A DNA stretch of 64,000 bases from Linnemannia schmuckeri (Eukaryota > Mortierellomycota > Mortierellomycetes > Mortierellales > Mortierellaceae): assembly GCA_029449235.1 (NCBI GenBank), contig JANATG010000005.1, forward strand, positions 868,001-932,000, in the 5' to 3' direction. The notes beneath the pieces are model-generated. The model was not told the origin of the DNA. It made no database searches and worked only from the letters and a program-made list of their open reading frames with translations. Below are positions 1 through 9,509 of the stretch, piece after piece (the stretch's first letter is position 1; each line of letters begins with the position of its first letter). The position numbers and the translations under genes are program-made.

Positions 1-859
1 AGTTCCGCTTCAAGGTCAACATGTACAAACTCAAGGAGGAGCGTGAGATTGAGCCCAGAACCCTGGCACATCTTGTTTCGTCAACTCTTTACGAGCGCAG
101 GTAATAACAACAGTGCTCAATTGCCCATTTTTTGTATAGGATATTACTTTTGAAAAGGACAATAGAACTTATTTTTACTCTGTTTTGTTGTTCAATAGAT
201 TTGGACCTTGGTTTGTTGAGCCAGTGGTTGCAGGATTGGACAAGGAGAACAGACCTTTCATTTGCTCGACGGACTTGATTGGATGCATCAACTTTGCCAA
301 GGACTTTGTTGTATCAGGAACTACCTCCAACCAGCTTTACGGAATGTGCGAGTCCCTCTGGGAGCCCGATCTGGTACGGCTTTTTCAGGATGCAAAAGAC
401 CTTGTTGCTGGGACATTCTTGTCCTGTTGATCTGTCATTGACAAGGAGACTAATGCTTTTGATTGCTTTCGAATTTACGTTTTGCAACGTTATAGGAACC
501 CGAGGATTTGTTCGAGACCATCTCCCAGTCTTTGATGAACGCCGTTGATCGTGACTGTCTGTCTGGTTGGGGAGCACAAGTCACCATCATGTATGTCTCT
601 TGCTTTTGCTCTTTGAGCTGCCAATCGGCTTGAGCTGAACATTGCTTCTGGATAACGAATGTTGGCAGACTGTTAACTCGCATATACTTCTTCTCAACTT
701 TCTATAATGATATAGTACACCCGACCAGGTCATCACCCGCACACTTAAATCTCGTCAGGTAACCAATCCTTCCAGTCATCAGACCTGTGCAACAATTACA
801 CAGTTGAAATCAAGCATGAATATTGACACACCTTCTCATTTCGTTCACATTAGGATTAA
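1..859 (+). CDS. PUP3: 20S proteasome subunit beta-3 (3' part)
   Basis: The gene enters from the left edge, so the N-terminus is outside the window. The visible exons are about 3-100, 199-373, 496-590, 716-758 and 854-859. They encode a typical beta-3 C-terminal half, including RFGPWFVEPVVAGLD, CSTDLIGCINFAKDFVVSG and LSGWGAQVTI. Beta-3 is a non-catalytic subunit of the inner rings of the 20S proteasome, where it helps to position the active subunits. The last coding exon is only six bases, Asp plus TAA, spliced after ...TLKSRQ. I chose it because beta-3 proteins end in Asp and because a good acceptor (TTCACATTAG) directly precedes GATTAA. Reading through the donor instead would add an unrelated tail. 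All introns are GT-AG. Identity is very likely; the 6-base exon is inferred. Confidence 0.9.
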
Positions 860-1105
860 GAAGTCTAATGAGGAGAATGGTTATGCAGCAGTTTGGACTA
901 GACGATCTGTGAAATTGACACAACAATTAAAGGAAACAAAGAATACTTACACACTTTTGCTATGGCAATGCAAGATTTATTTTCGCTCTGTGGAATTAAG
1001 CAAGAGGAGGATCTATGGAGCATGGGAGAACAATGTAGGTCCTATAGAAATATTGGCGTATGTGAAAGTGTGGATGTGTGCAGTAGGAAAGCAGCTAGTA
1101 TTCAT

Positions 1106-2575
1106 TCAAGGACGAGGCATGTTCATCTCGCGCCAGAACCGAGCAGAGAAAAAATCGCTCGACTTGGCCACTCTGGCTGCGATGTTTCCAAACCACGTCC
1201 CGAGCACAGGCAAATGAGACACTCCGCCCGAAGGGTTCATGGCGAGAACCATCATGGTCTGCGTAGGCCGGTAGTTCTCCAACTTGTTCCACGAGTGGCA
1301 ATTATATCCGTTCGTCTCATCGTCGCTGTTATTTCCTGCCCCAGTCATGGCCTCTGATGACTGATGCTGATGAAGGTGAGGGTGGTGATGCTGGTGTCCT
1401 GCGGCCACCTTCTCGTCCTTTCGAATCAATTTCACAATGTTCCGGGCTGCCGTCTCGCCAGCTGCCACAGCGGCCATACAGGTGGGCACAGGGTCGGCGT
1501 TGGAGACATCTCCGATCGCAAAGATGTTGGGGAAGGCATCATGGTCAAGTTGCAACGTCGATCGGACCTTGATGACATGAGACTTTGCATCTAGGAGGGT
1601 CTGAGGGTCGAAGGAGGTCGTCTCTGACTTTTTGTCGGGCGTCACTTTGTCTGGAGGAGGCTCGAGTGTAGAAATGAAGCCCGTATCAACCTTGATACCG
1701 ATCGAAAAGAACTGTAAGTCACTGTGGATGACTCTATCGGATTTCTGAAGCTTGATAGCACGCTCGGCCTTTTGGACAGAGTTCTCTCGGCTCAGACCCT
1801 CAATATCGGCGCGCTCGTTCAGGATCACCTCAACGCCTTGGTTAGTCAAGTAGCGGCGTGCTTCCTCCTTGAACGACTCTGGGAAGCGTGGATAATCGAC
1901 CAGGTGTGGCATTTCGTGGATCAGGGTAACGCTCTTATCGGGGAAGGCGTACTTGATCTCGCCCGATAGCTCAACTCCACAAGCGCCTCCGCCAATGATC
2001 ACAATGCGTTCAGACTGAACGATATCCTCTCGAGTCTCATCAAGCTTGCGAAGTCCTTCTTTCGAGCTGTTGACTTTCCACTTTGCTGGGCTGGGGATCA
2101 TCGAACCAGTGGCAATGACCAGGTAGTCAAAGTTGATCCTTTGGGGCTCGGATGAGGATGTCGACGACTCGGCGCCGTCATGAATGGGCGTGGCAAGGAC
2201 GTGGTCGTTGTAGATGTCCTTGACGAGACCGCGGTAAATTCGATGTGGGGAGCCTTTCGGGAATAGGTTGGAATACGGGATCCAGAGGTTCTTTGCAAAG
2301 TCCTTCTGCACCAACGCCCGATAGGAAGCAACACAATGATACCTGGCATCGCACCTACATCAATTGCGAACACAGAGAGAGGACATGATGAGTATAGTAG
2401 GCTCCTTCAGAAGGAAGAAAAAAAACTTCACCCCAGGCAAAACTTACTTTTCGATAAGGGTGATTTCTACGTTTGTATCCTTTGAGAGGTAGTGCAAGAG
2501 TTTATTGACACAAGCAACACCTCCATAAGAGCCGCCGACGACGACGATGTGTTTCTTGGGAGAGCTGTCTGCCAT
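1106..2575 (-). CDS. AIFM2/FSP1-like FAD-dependent NAD(P)H oxidoreductase
   Basis: Two exons (2575-2448 and 2354-1106) give 458 residues. The N-terminus KKHIVVVGGSYGG is an FAD-binding Rossmann loop. A second dinucleotide-binding loop, RIVIIGGGACGVELSGE, lies mid-protein. The FAD-site motif NIFAIGDV comes near the end, followed by a conserved-looking tail (NPSGGVSHLPVLGTWFG). This is the layout of the pyridine-nucleotide-disulphide family members called AIF2/AMID/FSP1. They reduce quinones with NAD(P)H and have been tied to cell death or protection from lipid peroxidation. A His/Gln-rich insert sits after the second domain. There is no clear mitochondrial presequence. The gene is divergent from RPS23 and convergent with PUP3. 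Family assignment is firm; substrate and role are inferred. Confidence 0.85.
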
Positions 2576-3544
2576 GTCTGTGAAGAAGGATGAATGAGGA
2601 ATGCGTTGAGTTGTTTGTTATGTGGAATGAACTGGATTGAGAAGAAAAAAAAACGAGAAAGCGAAAAACTAAGCGAAGTGAGTTTGTGCTATATTATCGC
2701 TGACGCGCATTTTTTTGCCCGCTTCCGGACGATGCGCGAATACGCAATCATGAAGTGACCGATCGTCTCACTTGCATTTCATGCATGTTCCGGTGCCACG
2801 CAACCTTTTGGCTTGCGTCCTTTCTCGGTTCACGTTCAGTACACGCTTTTTCGTGGATCAGAGTGGCCCGTGTTGCTTGCGACCTGGAGCCTCAGCACAA
2901 AACACTTTTGCATCGCTCTCCCTAGGCAAACACGAAACAATAACACGTTTGGCCTAAATATCTTTTTTTTTTCCTTTGGATTTGCTAAGCCCGCTCCCTC
3001 AAGGATAAAATAGGCGAGGGCATGATTTTTGCATATCAAGGAGCTTTTGCCCTTAACCAGCAATCAAATGCCAATGCAACGTGCTACTATGGATTAACGT
3101 TGTCATGGGTACCGAGAGCCAGGGTTGCTGGGGCATACGTGTGAGGCGGCTTGAAAGATGGCAGGACATAGCTCCTTTGGGGGTTAACCAGTGCCCTTGT
3201 CGCTTTATGATGTACGATGATATCAATGCCGTATGTTGACTGGCGACCAGCTAAGTTTGGCTCGCACTTTGTGGATAACCCAGATCTAGGTTATAACTCT
3301 CTTAGCTTGACAGTGAGAGAGGGAACAGAAGGTCGTCAGACAAAATGACCCTTGCAAGTCCATGTTCTCAAGTGTGTGTGCACTGCACTTGATGTGAATG
3401 TGAGATCAAGACGATCCTTTTTGAAGCCCAGAGCCTAAATCATTCTGCAGCGGCCCCTTAATCACATCTACCTTCCGTTCAGTTTGTATTTCACCAGTCG
3501 GTCGGCGTACGTTAGTTGATCTCTCTTTTTCAAATCATTTCAAA
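2576..3544. other. Intergenic, divergent promoter region of AIFM2-like gene and RPS23
   Basis: No reading frame here looks coding. A T-rich stretch (about 3440-3544) precedes the RPS23 start, and a purine-rich stretch precedes the AIFM2-like start. I recognise no specific operator. Confidence 0.5.
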
Positions 3545-4895
3545 ATGGGTATGAAAGGCGGTCACCTCATCATGTGATGCATAAGATATACCCTCTTATG
3601 GCAATACCATGGCGCCCTGGCTATCCATCGACAATACCTCGGAAGAACCCATCCATCTATCTATCGGAAATGCATAACAACCATTCAACGTATCGCCAAA
3701 CCACGACATCATCATCATCCGGCATCCAGTCTGACCTTCGGCTCAGGAGTCCGCACATACGACCTTTTATATGGAGGATGATCTCTTGGCTGGTTTTGAA
3801 GTGAGGGATGAGGACTCAATTCAAGAATCCAAGAGGACTACCAGGCCTGAAGAGGAGGATCAGACAAGAGTCAACAATATAATCAGGAGTACTACAACGA
3901 AACACGCATCGAGGAACGAACCTGTGATCCCTCGATCGTCTGCCTGCCGGGTCTTCACCAAACAACAATCTAACACACAATCGGAACAAAGTCCACGCCG
4001 CAGTCAACCGAATCGTGCAACCGCAATCGTACACAAACCGCCTTCGTCAGATTGCAGGGGATCTGCCCAAAACTTTTCACTACCAACAAAAAACCAGGAA
4101 ACTGACCCAACACCCATCACTCTTTCACGACAAATAGGTAAAGGAAAACCAAGAGGTCTCCAGGCCGCTCGCAAGCTCCGCACCACTCGCCGTGAGAACC
4201 GTTGGGCTGACAAGCACTACAAGCGTCAGGCTCTCGGAACTGCCTTCCGTTTCTCCCCCTTCGGAGGCTCCTCCCACGCCAAGGGAATCGTTCTCGAGAA
4301 GATGTACGTAGTCCACTTCCTCTCCTACAAGCGGTATCGCAGGACAAGTCAACTCACTCTGGAAGAGGTGGATAGCAGCAACTGGTCGTTTTTACAGGAT
4401 CTCGCTACGTTGTTTTTAAGGGACTGCCAGCGCACTACGACAATTGGACATCATAAAGTAGTGTTCTCGACACGTTCACAACACAGACAACCAACTATCA
4501 CAGCAGCATATGGACATTTTTCGACGAATATAACAGAGACAATTGGCGATACATCTACAAAATCTTGCTAGCCCTCGAATCGAAACTGACCCGCACAACC
4601 TCTCATATCTCTTTCTGAACTCAATAGCGGTGTTGAGGCTAAGCAGCCTAACTCTGCCATTCGTAAGTGTGTCCGTGTTCAGCTCATCAAGAACGGCAAG
4701 AAGATCACCGCCTTCGTCCCCAACGATGGTTGCTTGAACTTCGTCGATGAGAACGACGAGGTCCTCATTGCCGGTTTCGGTCGTTCCGGCCACGCCGTCG
4801 GAGATTTGCCCGGTGTCCGTTTCAAGGTCGTCAAGGTCTCCGGTGTCTCTCTCTTGGCTTTGTGGAAGGAGAAGAAGGAGAAGCCCCGTTCCTAA
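3545..4895 (+). CDS. RPS23: 40S ribosomal protein S23 (uS12)
   Basis: Three coding exons (3545-3548, 4138-4303, 4628-4895) give 145 residues, the usual length for eukaryotic uS12. The product starts MGKGKPRGLQAARKLRT and contains KQPNSAIRKCVRVQLIKNG and VPNDGCLNFVDENDEVLIAG, the decoding-centre loops of uS12. It ends LWKEKKEKPRS. It belongs to the small subunit and takes part in decoding fidelity. The first coding exon is four bases (ATG G), split from the rest by a 589-base intron, a common arrangement for fungal ribosomal protein genes. C-rich synonymous codons in exons 2 and 3 (GTC, ATC, AAG) fit high expression. The introns contain open frames of no significance. Confidence 0.95.
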
Positions 4896-5081
4896 ACTAT
4901 CGGGTTCTGTTGGATCCTTTTGTGCTGAGCTTTACACCTATCCTCAACCCTCAACCAAACCGAATAAAATCGATATCACAGAAAGACTTCAACTCGCTGC
5001 TGTGAAATGCTGCTATTTTTACGTGTTTTTTTTATTTTATTTTCAACATGTTACAAATTATAGAAAAGGGGAGTTGTATTC

Positions 5082-6637
5082 TTATTTACGCCATGCCTCG
5101 GTGTCACTGGTTTCTTCATAGGGATGGTCGATGACTGGTTGTTGTTGACGTGGCGTTTGGCTGACTGCTGCTGCATACGAGATGGGCGTTGCCGTTGCTA
5201 TGTTCGACTTGATGGTTGTTGTGCTTGTGCTCGCCGTCGAGAAAGTGGAGGATGCTTCTGTAAACGAAGTCGACTTTTCTTTCTGCGTTGGGGACATGGG
5301 ACGCGATGAAGACGAAGAGGAAACAGGCTTGACCAATGTCGAATCAGCCAATAGTTGGAAGCTGTCGCCCAAGATAATCGAATCTTCTACAGTAGGGTCT
5401 CCAACCAAGCTCGACGACGAAGATGACGACGATAATCGCTTCAACCGTTCCTCGCGTTCCTTTCTCAGACGAGCCATCTCCTTCTCCTCCTCATCGTCGG
5501 GATCCGTTCCTGCGCGGACAACAACGCTAGTCTGCATTCCTGAAGCGCACACGACAAATTTGCTGCGTTCGATTCCTGTTCCTGGCACCAACAGTGTTGC
5601 AGCGGTGGAGGCATTTACTCCTGCATTCTTCGATCTTGAAGAAGAGCCGAACCAGCCTTTCCAAGAAAGCAACGAGGGGTAATCGGGTGAGGAAGAGACA
5701 ACCTCAGTCGAACCAGGGACAAGTCCGCTCGCCTTCAAGATTTCGACTTTAACCGTGATACTGTGATCGCCCCGAACGACGACAGCGCCGCGAGAGACGA
5801 GGAGGTAGGTTGAGGCGTCGCAATCCGAGAGGATGTTGCACTTGAAGTCGATCGGTTTGAGTGTAAAGTGTCGTGGTAGTAGCGTCATTCCTGTCAACTG
5901 GCTTGTCATCGCAATTAACGTTGGTAGCAAACTCGCTATTGAAAATGTCGCACATGGGCACCGTCAACAAAATTAATTTGAGATATCGGTTAGTCATTTT
6001 GCCCGACAGCGGAAAGGCACACACAAAGTACCGTTGCGAACCCATTTTTTCCAATCATTCTTTTTTCTTTTTCAAACTAACCATGGAAGGCGCCTCCTTC
6101 ACCTGAAACCTCCGCTCTGAAGGGCATGATGACCTCCACCCGTCCAGGCCGAACGCCCGCAAGGGTGATCCCCAGCGTCTTGCAGAGCCCAAACCGGGTA
6201 ACCATGGCATTGACTCGCTCCCAATACATATCCTCGGCAGGCGTCCACAAGATCTCGTTCAGCTCATCCATGGTCATCCCGACTCCGTTAGCTGTCGTAG
6301 CCGCGTTGGCTTCCCGATTGGCCAATGCGTTTGCACTATTAGAACTATTGTTGTTGTTGCTGCTGCTATTGCTACCCGAGGATGCGAAATAGCTGAGTGT
6401 CCGGATCGCCTTTATGGTAGGAGGTAAGAGCTTGATGATGGGCAGCATGACGGTGATAAACTTGAGGATGGTTGAAGGACCTAGGGAGAGGAGGACTGCC
6501 TTTCGACGGTGGGTCTTGAGGAGGGAGAGAACGACGAGGAACGTTCGTTGGAGCTCGATAGTAATGCGGTTTACATATTTAGCGGGGACGAGGCTCTTGT
6601 AGGTCGAGAGGGAGAGTTTTGACTGCACGTTCGTCAT
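5082..6637 (-). CDS. Hot-dog-fold (PaaI-like thioesterase) domain protein
   Basis: Two exons (6637-6082 and 5935-5082) join in frame to 469 residues. The N-terminal third has hydrophobic helices (SLGPSTILKFITVMLPIIKLLP) that may anchor it to a membrane, then a Ser/Asn-rich linker. The middle crosses the splice site as GEGGAFHASLLPTLIAM, which matches the central helix of hot-dog thioesterase-like domains. It is followed by PIDFKCNIL and strands ending VVVRGDHSITVKVEIL. The last 170 residues are Ser/Thr-rich and probably disordered. Many such fungal proteins are annotated as DUF4442 or PaaI-like; I cannot name a substrate or confirm catalytic activity. It is convergent with RPS23, with 186 bp between stop codons. 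Confidence 0.75.
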
Positions 6638-7250
6638 GACTATTGTGCGTGGAAGAAATGTAGTAAAATTTGTCTTCCTTGGCTTTGGTCCGAGAGTCCG
6701 AGAAGGTGAGGGGATGGGTGAAAATTGAAGGGACGAAGAAGCTGCAAAAAATAAAAAAAAAAAGTATGCAGGTCAGGAAATGGGTATATATGGCGTATGA
6801 AAGAATGGACGATGCGGAGTGGAGGGATGGGAACGGTCGGAAGGGTGAATGAATGGAAAGAAGAGGGATCAGCAAACAAAACAAAAACAAAAACAAAACC
6901 AAAGAAAACAAGAACACAAAGGGATGGCTGATGAGACCAAGGGTGAAAGAGCAGGGAGGGGGAGAGAGAAGAGGAGAGAGCACTTTGTTGGTCTTGGATT
7001 TGATAGGATGCTTCCTTGATGTGCCCGGCACGTGAAGGGGACTAATTCTCCAGCCGAGGAATACCACACACGATCGAATAAATTCAATCCGGTAGTCCGT
7101 CCAAACGAGACATAACAAATGTTTGGTGGCACAAAGCACTACCAGACATTACTCACGCTGCACCAAATGGGGTGACAATGGGTCGAAATAAACAAGGCTT
7201 GGCACTTGGCTTGTTTCACGACGGTTTGTCTTTTTATTGCGAGCGAGACT
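6638..7250. other. Intergenic between BRF1 3' end and hot-dog gene 5' end
   Basis: This is the upstream region of the hot-dog protein gene. It has purine-rich runs on the + strand (about 6850-6980). No gene is supportable here. Confidence 0.45.
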
Positions 7251-9509
7251 CTAGTCGTAGTCATCATACCCATAGGCATCACCATATTCATCGCCGCTGT
7301 ATCCTATGTCTCCATCGAATGCGTCGCCGCCACCAACAACATCGTCGAACAACCCCTCTTCTTCTTCTTGTTCTTCTTCTACATCCTTGTTCTCGGTTGA
7401 GGGCCTCTGGATGTGGTGAACGACGCGTTGACCCGGCCGTGGCAAAGCCTTCTTTGCTGTGTCAAGCTCATTGTCAGAGTCACTCAACGCCTCTAGACGG
7501 AGCTTCCAGGAACGTTCTCTTACTACTCCCTCTGTTGGTCCACCATTATCCGACGCCTGTCCTTCCCGATCTCGTTTCTGTCGTTCCCGCACCTTCTTGG
7601 AGGCCTCAGTGGCCTTTCGTCGCACCTCTGTCAACTTCGAGATCTGCTCCGCCTCTTGATAGGCCTTACTCATGACGCGGCGCAAGGACTCCTGATCCGG
7701 CTTGGAGCGAAGATAGTTGCTTAATTCCTTATCATCCAAATCCCTCTCCGTCAGCTCTGTCGAGTCCAGCTCTTCCCGCGACCGCACAATCTTGGGCTTG
7801 GCTTGGCGAGCCTGGTTGGTAGCGACCCAATCAGCCAAACAGTTGTCTGAAGCGTCCAAGATTTCATCTTCGGTCGTTGTCCCAAGAACCAGCAGTTGCT
7901 TGATCCATTCAAATCGTTGAGAATCCTTTCGACTCAAATGCAGACCTTGTGTCGTGGGGTCGGCAACCGACTGCTTCGCTGCTTGAATGAGCTCACTCAA
8001 CCGATAGCGTCGCTTGACCTTGGCAACGTATGCAGGTGGATCATGACTCCGATCAGCCATGCTGGCTAGTATATCCTTGCTTGTCAATGGAGCATCGTCA
8101 ATGTATTCACGCACAAAGAAATGACCAACGCTTTCACTACGCTCATCCTGCTCTTGATTGAAATCGTCGTCACCAGTTTCTTGAACATCCTGCTCCTTGT
8201 CGCCATCGTCATCCACAACCTCTACACTCTCGCCGTCGTCCTCGCCATATTCCCTCACAAAGTCGACATCGCGTTCGCCTTCGTGCTCGCCTTCATCAGC
8301 AGTCTTGTCGAGTAGAGCCCAAAGTTGTCGATTCTTGTCCTGCAGATGCCCAAAGTGCTTGATAACATCTTCCGTAAAGTAGACCAGCTTTTTCTCGGTG
8401 ATGCGTGCAGTTTTGCCAACATAGGGCAGACGTCGAGCCCACTGCAAGATGCACTTCCTCAACTCCCGATAGCGGCTCATAACAGTTGAGGGGATTGAGT
8501 TATACATGAATCCGACCCATTGTAGTACCTCCTTGGGAGATTCGGTGAGTTGCAAGCGAACCTCCAGAGCAGCAATAAGACACGCGGCGACCAACGGTTG
8601 GATCCTGCGGGAGGTGTCGAGACTTGCATCCGCTGCAATGATCATGAACTTTTGCGACATCGATAACAGTCCTCGAAGTCGCCTCGAACGCTCCACCGAC
8701 TCCATGTTGATACCAAGGGCTTCTTTGACGTCCTTAGGAAGGTGTACAAAGTCGTCCCGTTCGATTGATTCCGAACTTCCAATGCTCAGGATACGCTCGA
8801 GCTCGGTCCATGGATCCTCCTCAACAACATAGAGTCCCGTCCCGGTGTCGATCGTTTCCCGTTGGACGAGGAATGCTCGGACCCTCTTGTAGTCGGCTCC
8901 GAGGTCGAATGGGGACAATCCTGACTGCATGGCAAGCTCGATGAGTCGAAGTTTCTTCCCTGCCTCCCTGGCCGCGATGTACAGACAGGCTAAGGGCTTG
9001 CCGTGCCCAATAACTTTCATCTTCTGCTTGACGAGGAGGAAAAAAAAGATGGCTCGCCTCACATCTACGTCGGAGAGTCCATTCGCCCGGCCAGCCGACG
9101 TGATGACAATCCGTGCCTCTTCCACCTGCTGCATATAGCGCCTGGTACAAACTGTCACGTTCGTCGTCCCCGTTGGTGTGCTCTGCAATGGTTTCGAGCC
9201 GCCTTCTCCGTGAAGCGTTCGAATGCGCTTGTCGCGAGCCTTCTTATTCTTGCTAGGCAACTCTCGTCCAATAGCGGAGACTCGGGTGAGGCCGTATCCT
9301 TGGTACCATTTGGGATTGTCGTCCAGCATGTTCTCATTGGCAACAGTGCCACAGTCGATGCACACTAAGGAGGCAGTCTCGTGGTCATTGACAAGTCTGT
9401 AACCCCCACAGCCAGTGCATTGGCATCTCGATCTCCGTGCATAGGGGTTTGAGCTGTGTGTGGCTGGTTGTAGTTGTGTAGTGGTGCCGGTGTTGATTGG
9501 TGTGCTCAT
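7251..9509 (-). CDS. BRF1: TFIIB-related factor of the BRF1 type (TFIIIB subunit)
   Basis: A single exon gives 752 residues from the ATG at 9509; the frame stays open further upstream but without conserved sequence. A zinc ribbon lies near residues 29-53 (C31xxC34 ... C50xxC53, CIDCGTVANEN). Two cyclin-like repeats follow over about residues 95-350, including HGKPLACLYIAAREAGKKL and RIQPLVAACLIAALEVRL. After a long acidic linker there is a short helical segment (LTERDLDDKELSNYL) resembling the TBP-binding BRF1 homology block. A basic coiled stretch and a very acidic tail end the protein. BRF1 joins TBP and BDP1 in TFIIIB to recruit RNA polymerase III to tRNA and 5S genes. The zinc ribbon and linker diverge from textbook BRF1, so BRF2-like paralogy cannot be excluded. 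Confidence 0.75.
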   Translation of the reverse strand: MSTPINTGTTTQLQPATHSSNPYARRSRCQCTGCGGYRLVNDHETASLVCIDCGTVANENMLDDNPKWYQGYGLTRVSAIGRELPSKNKKARDKRIRTLHGEGGSKPLQSTPTGTTNVTVCTRRYMQQVEEARIVITSAGRANGLSDVDVRRAIFFFLLVKQKMKVIGHGKPLACLYIAAREAGKKLRLIELAMQSGLSPFDLGADYKRVRAFLVQRETIDTGTGLYVVEEDPWTELERILSIGSSESIERDDFVHLPKDVKEALGINMESVERSRRLRGLLSMSQKFMIIAADASLDTSRRIQPLVAACLIAALEVRLQLTESPKEVLQWVGFMYNSIPSTVMSRYRELRKCILQWARRLPYVGKTARITEKKLVYFTEDVIKHFGHLQDKNRQLWALLDKTADEGEHEGERDVDFVREYGEDDGESVEVVDDDGDKEQDVQETGDDDFNQEQDERSESVGHFFVREYIDDAPLTSKDILASMADRSHDPPAYVAKVKRRYRLSELIQAAKQSVADPTTQGLHLSRKDSQRFEWIKQLLVLGTTTEDEILDASDNCLADWVATNQARQAKPKIVRSREELDSTELTERDLDDKELSNYLRSKPDQESLRRVMSKAYQEAEQISKLTEVRRKATEASKKVRERQKRDREGQASDNGGPTEGVVRERSWKLRLEALSDSDNELDTAKKALPRPGQRVVHHIQRPSTENKDVEEEQEEEEGLFDDVVGGGDAFDGDIGYSGDEYGDAYGYDDYD

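Noticed and set aside
3771..4571. Open frame of 266 residues on the + strand
   Set aside because: It runs through RPS23 intron 1, exon 2 (which it shares) and intron 2. The clear three-exon ribosomal protein explains the locus.
3549..4627. Box C/D snoRNA inside RPS23 introns
   Set aside because: No convincing paired C and D boxes with a guide element were found.
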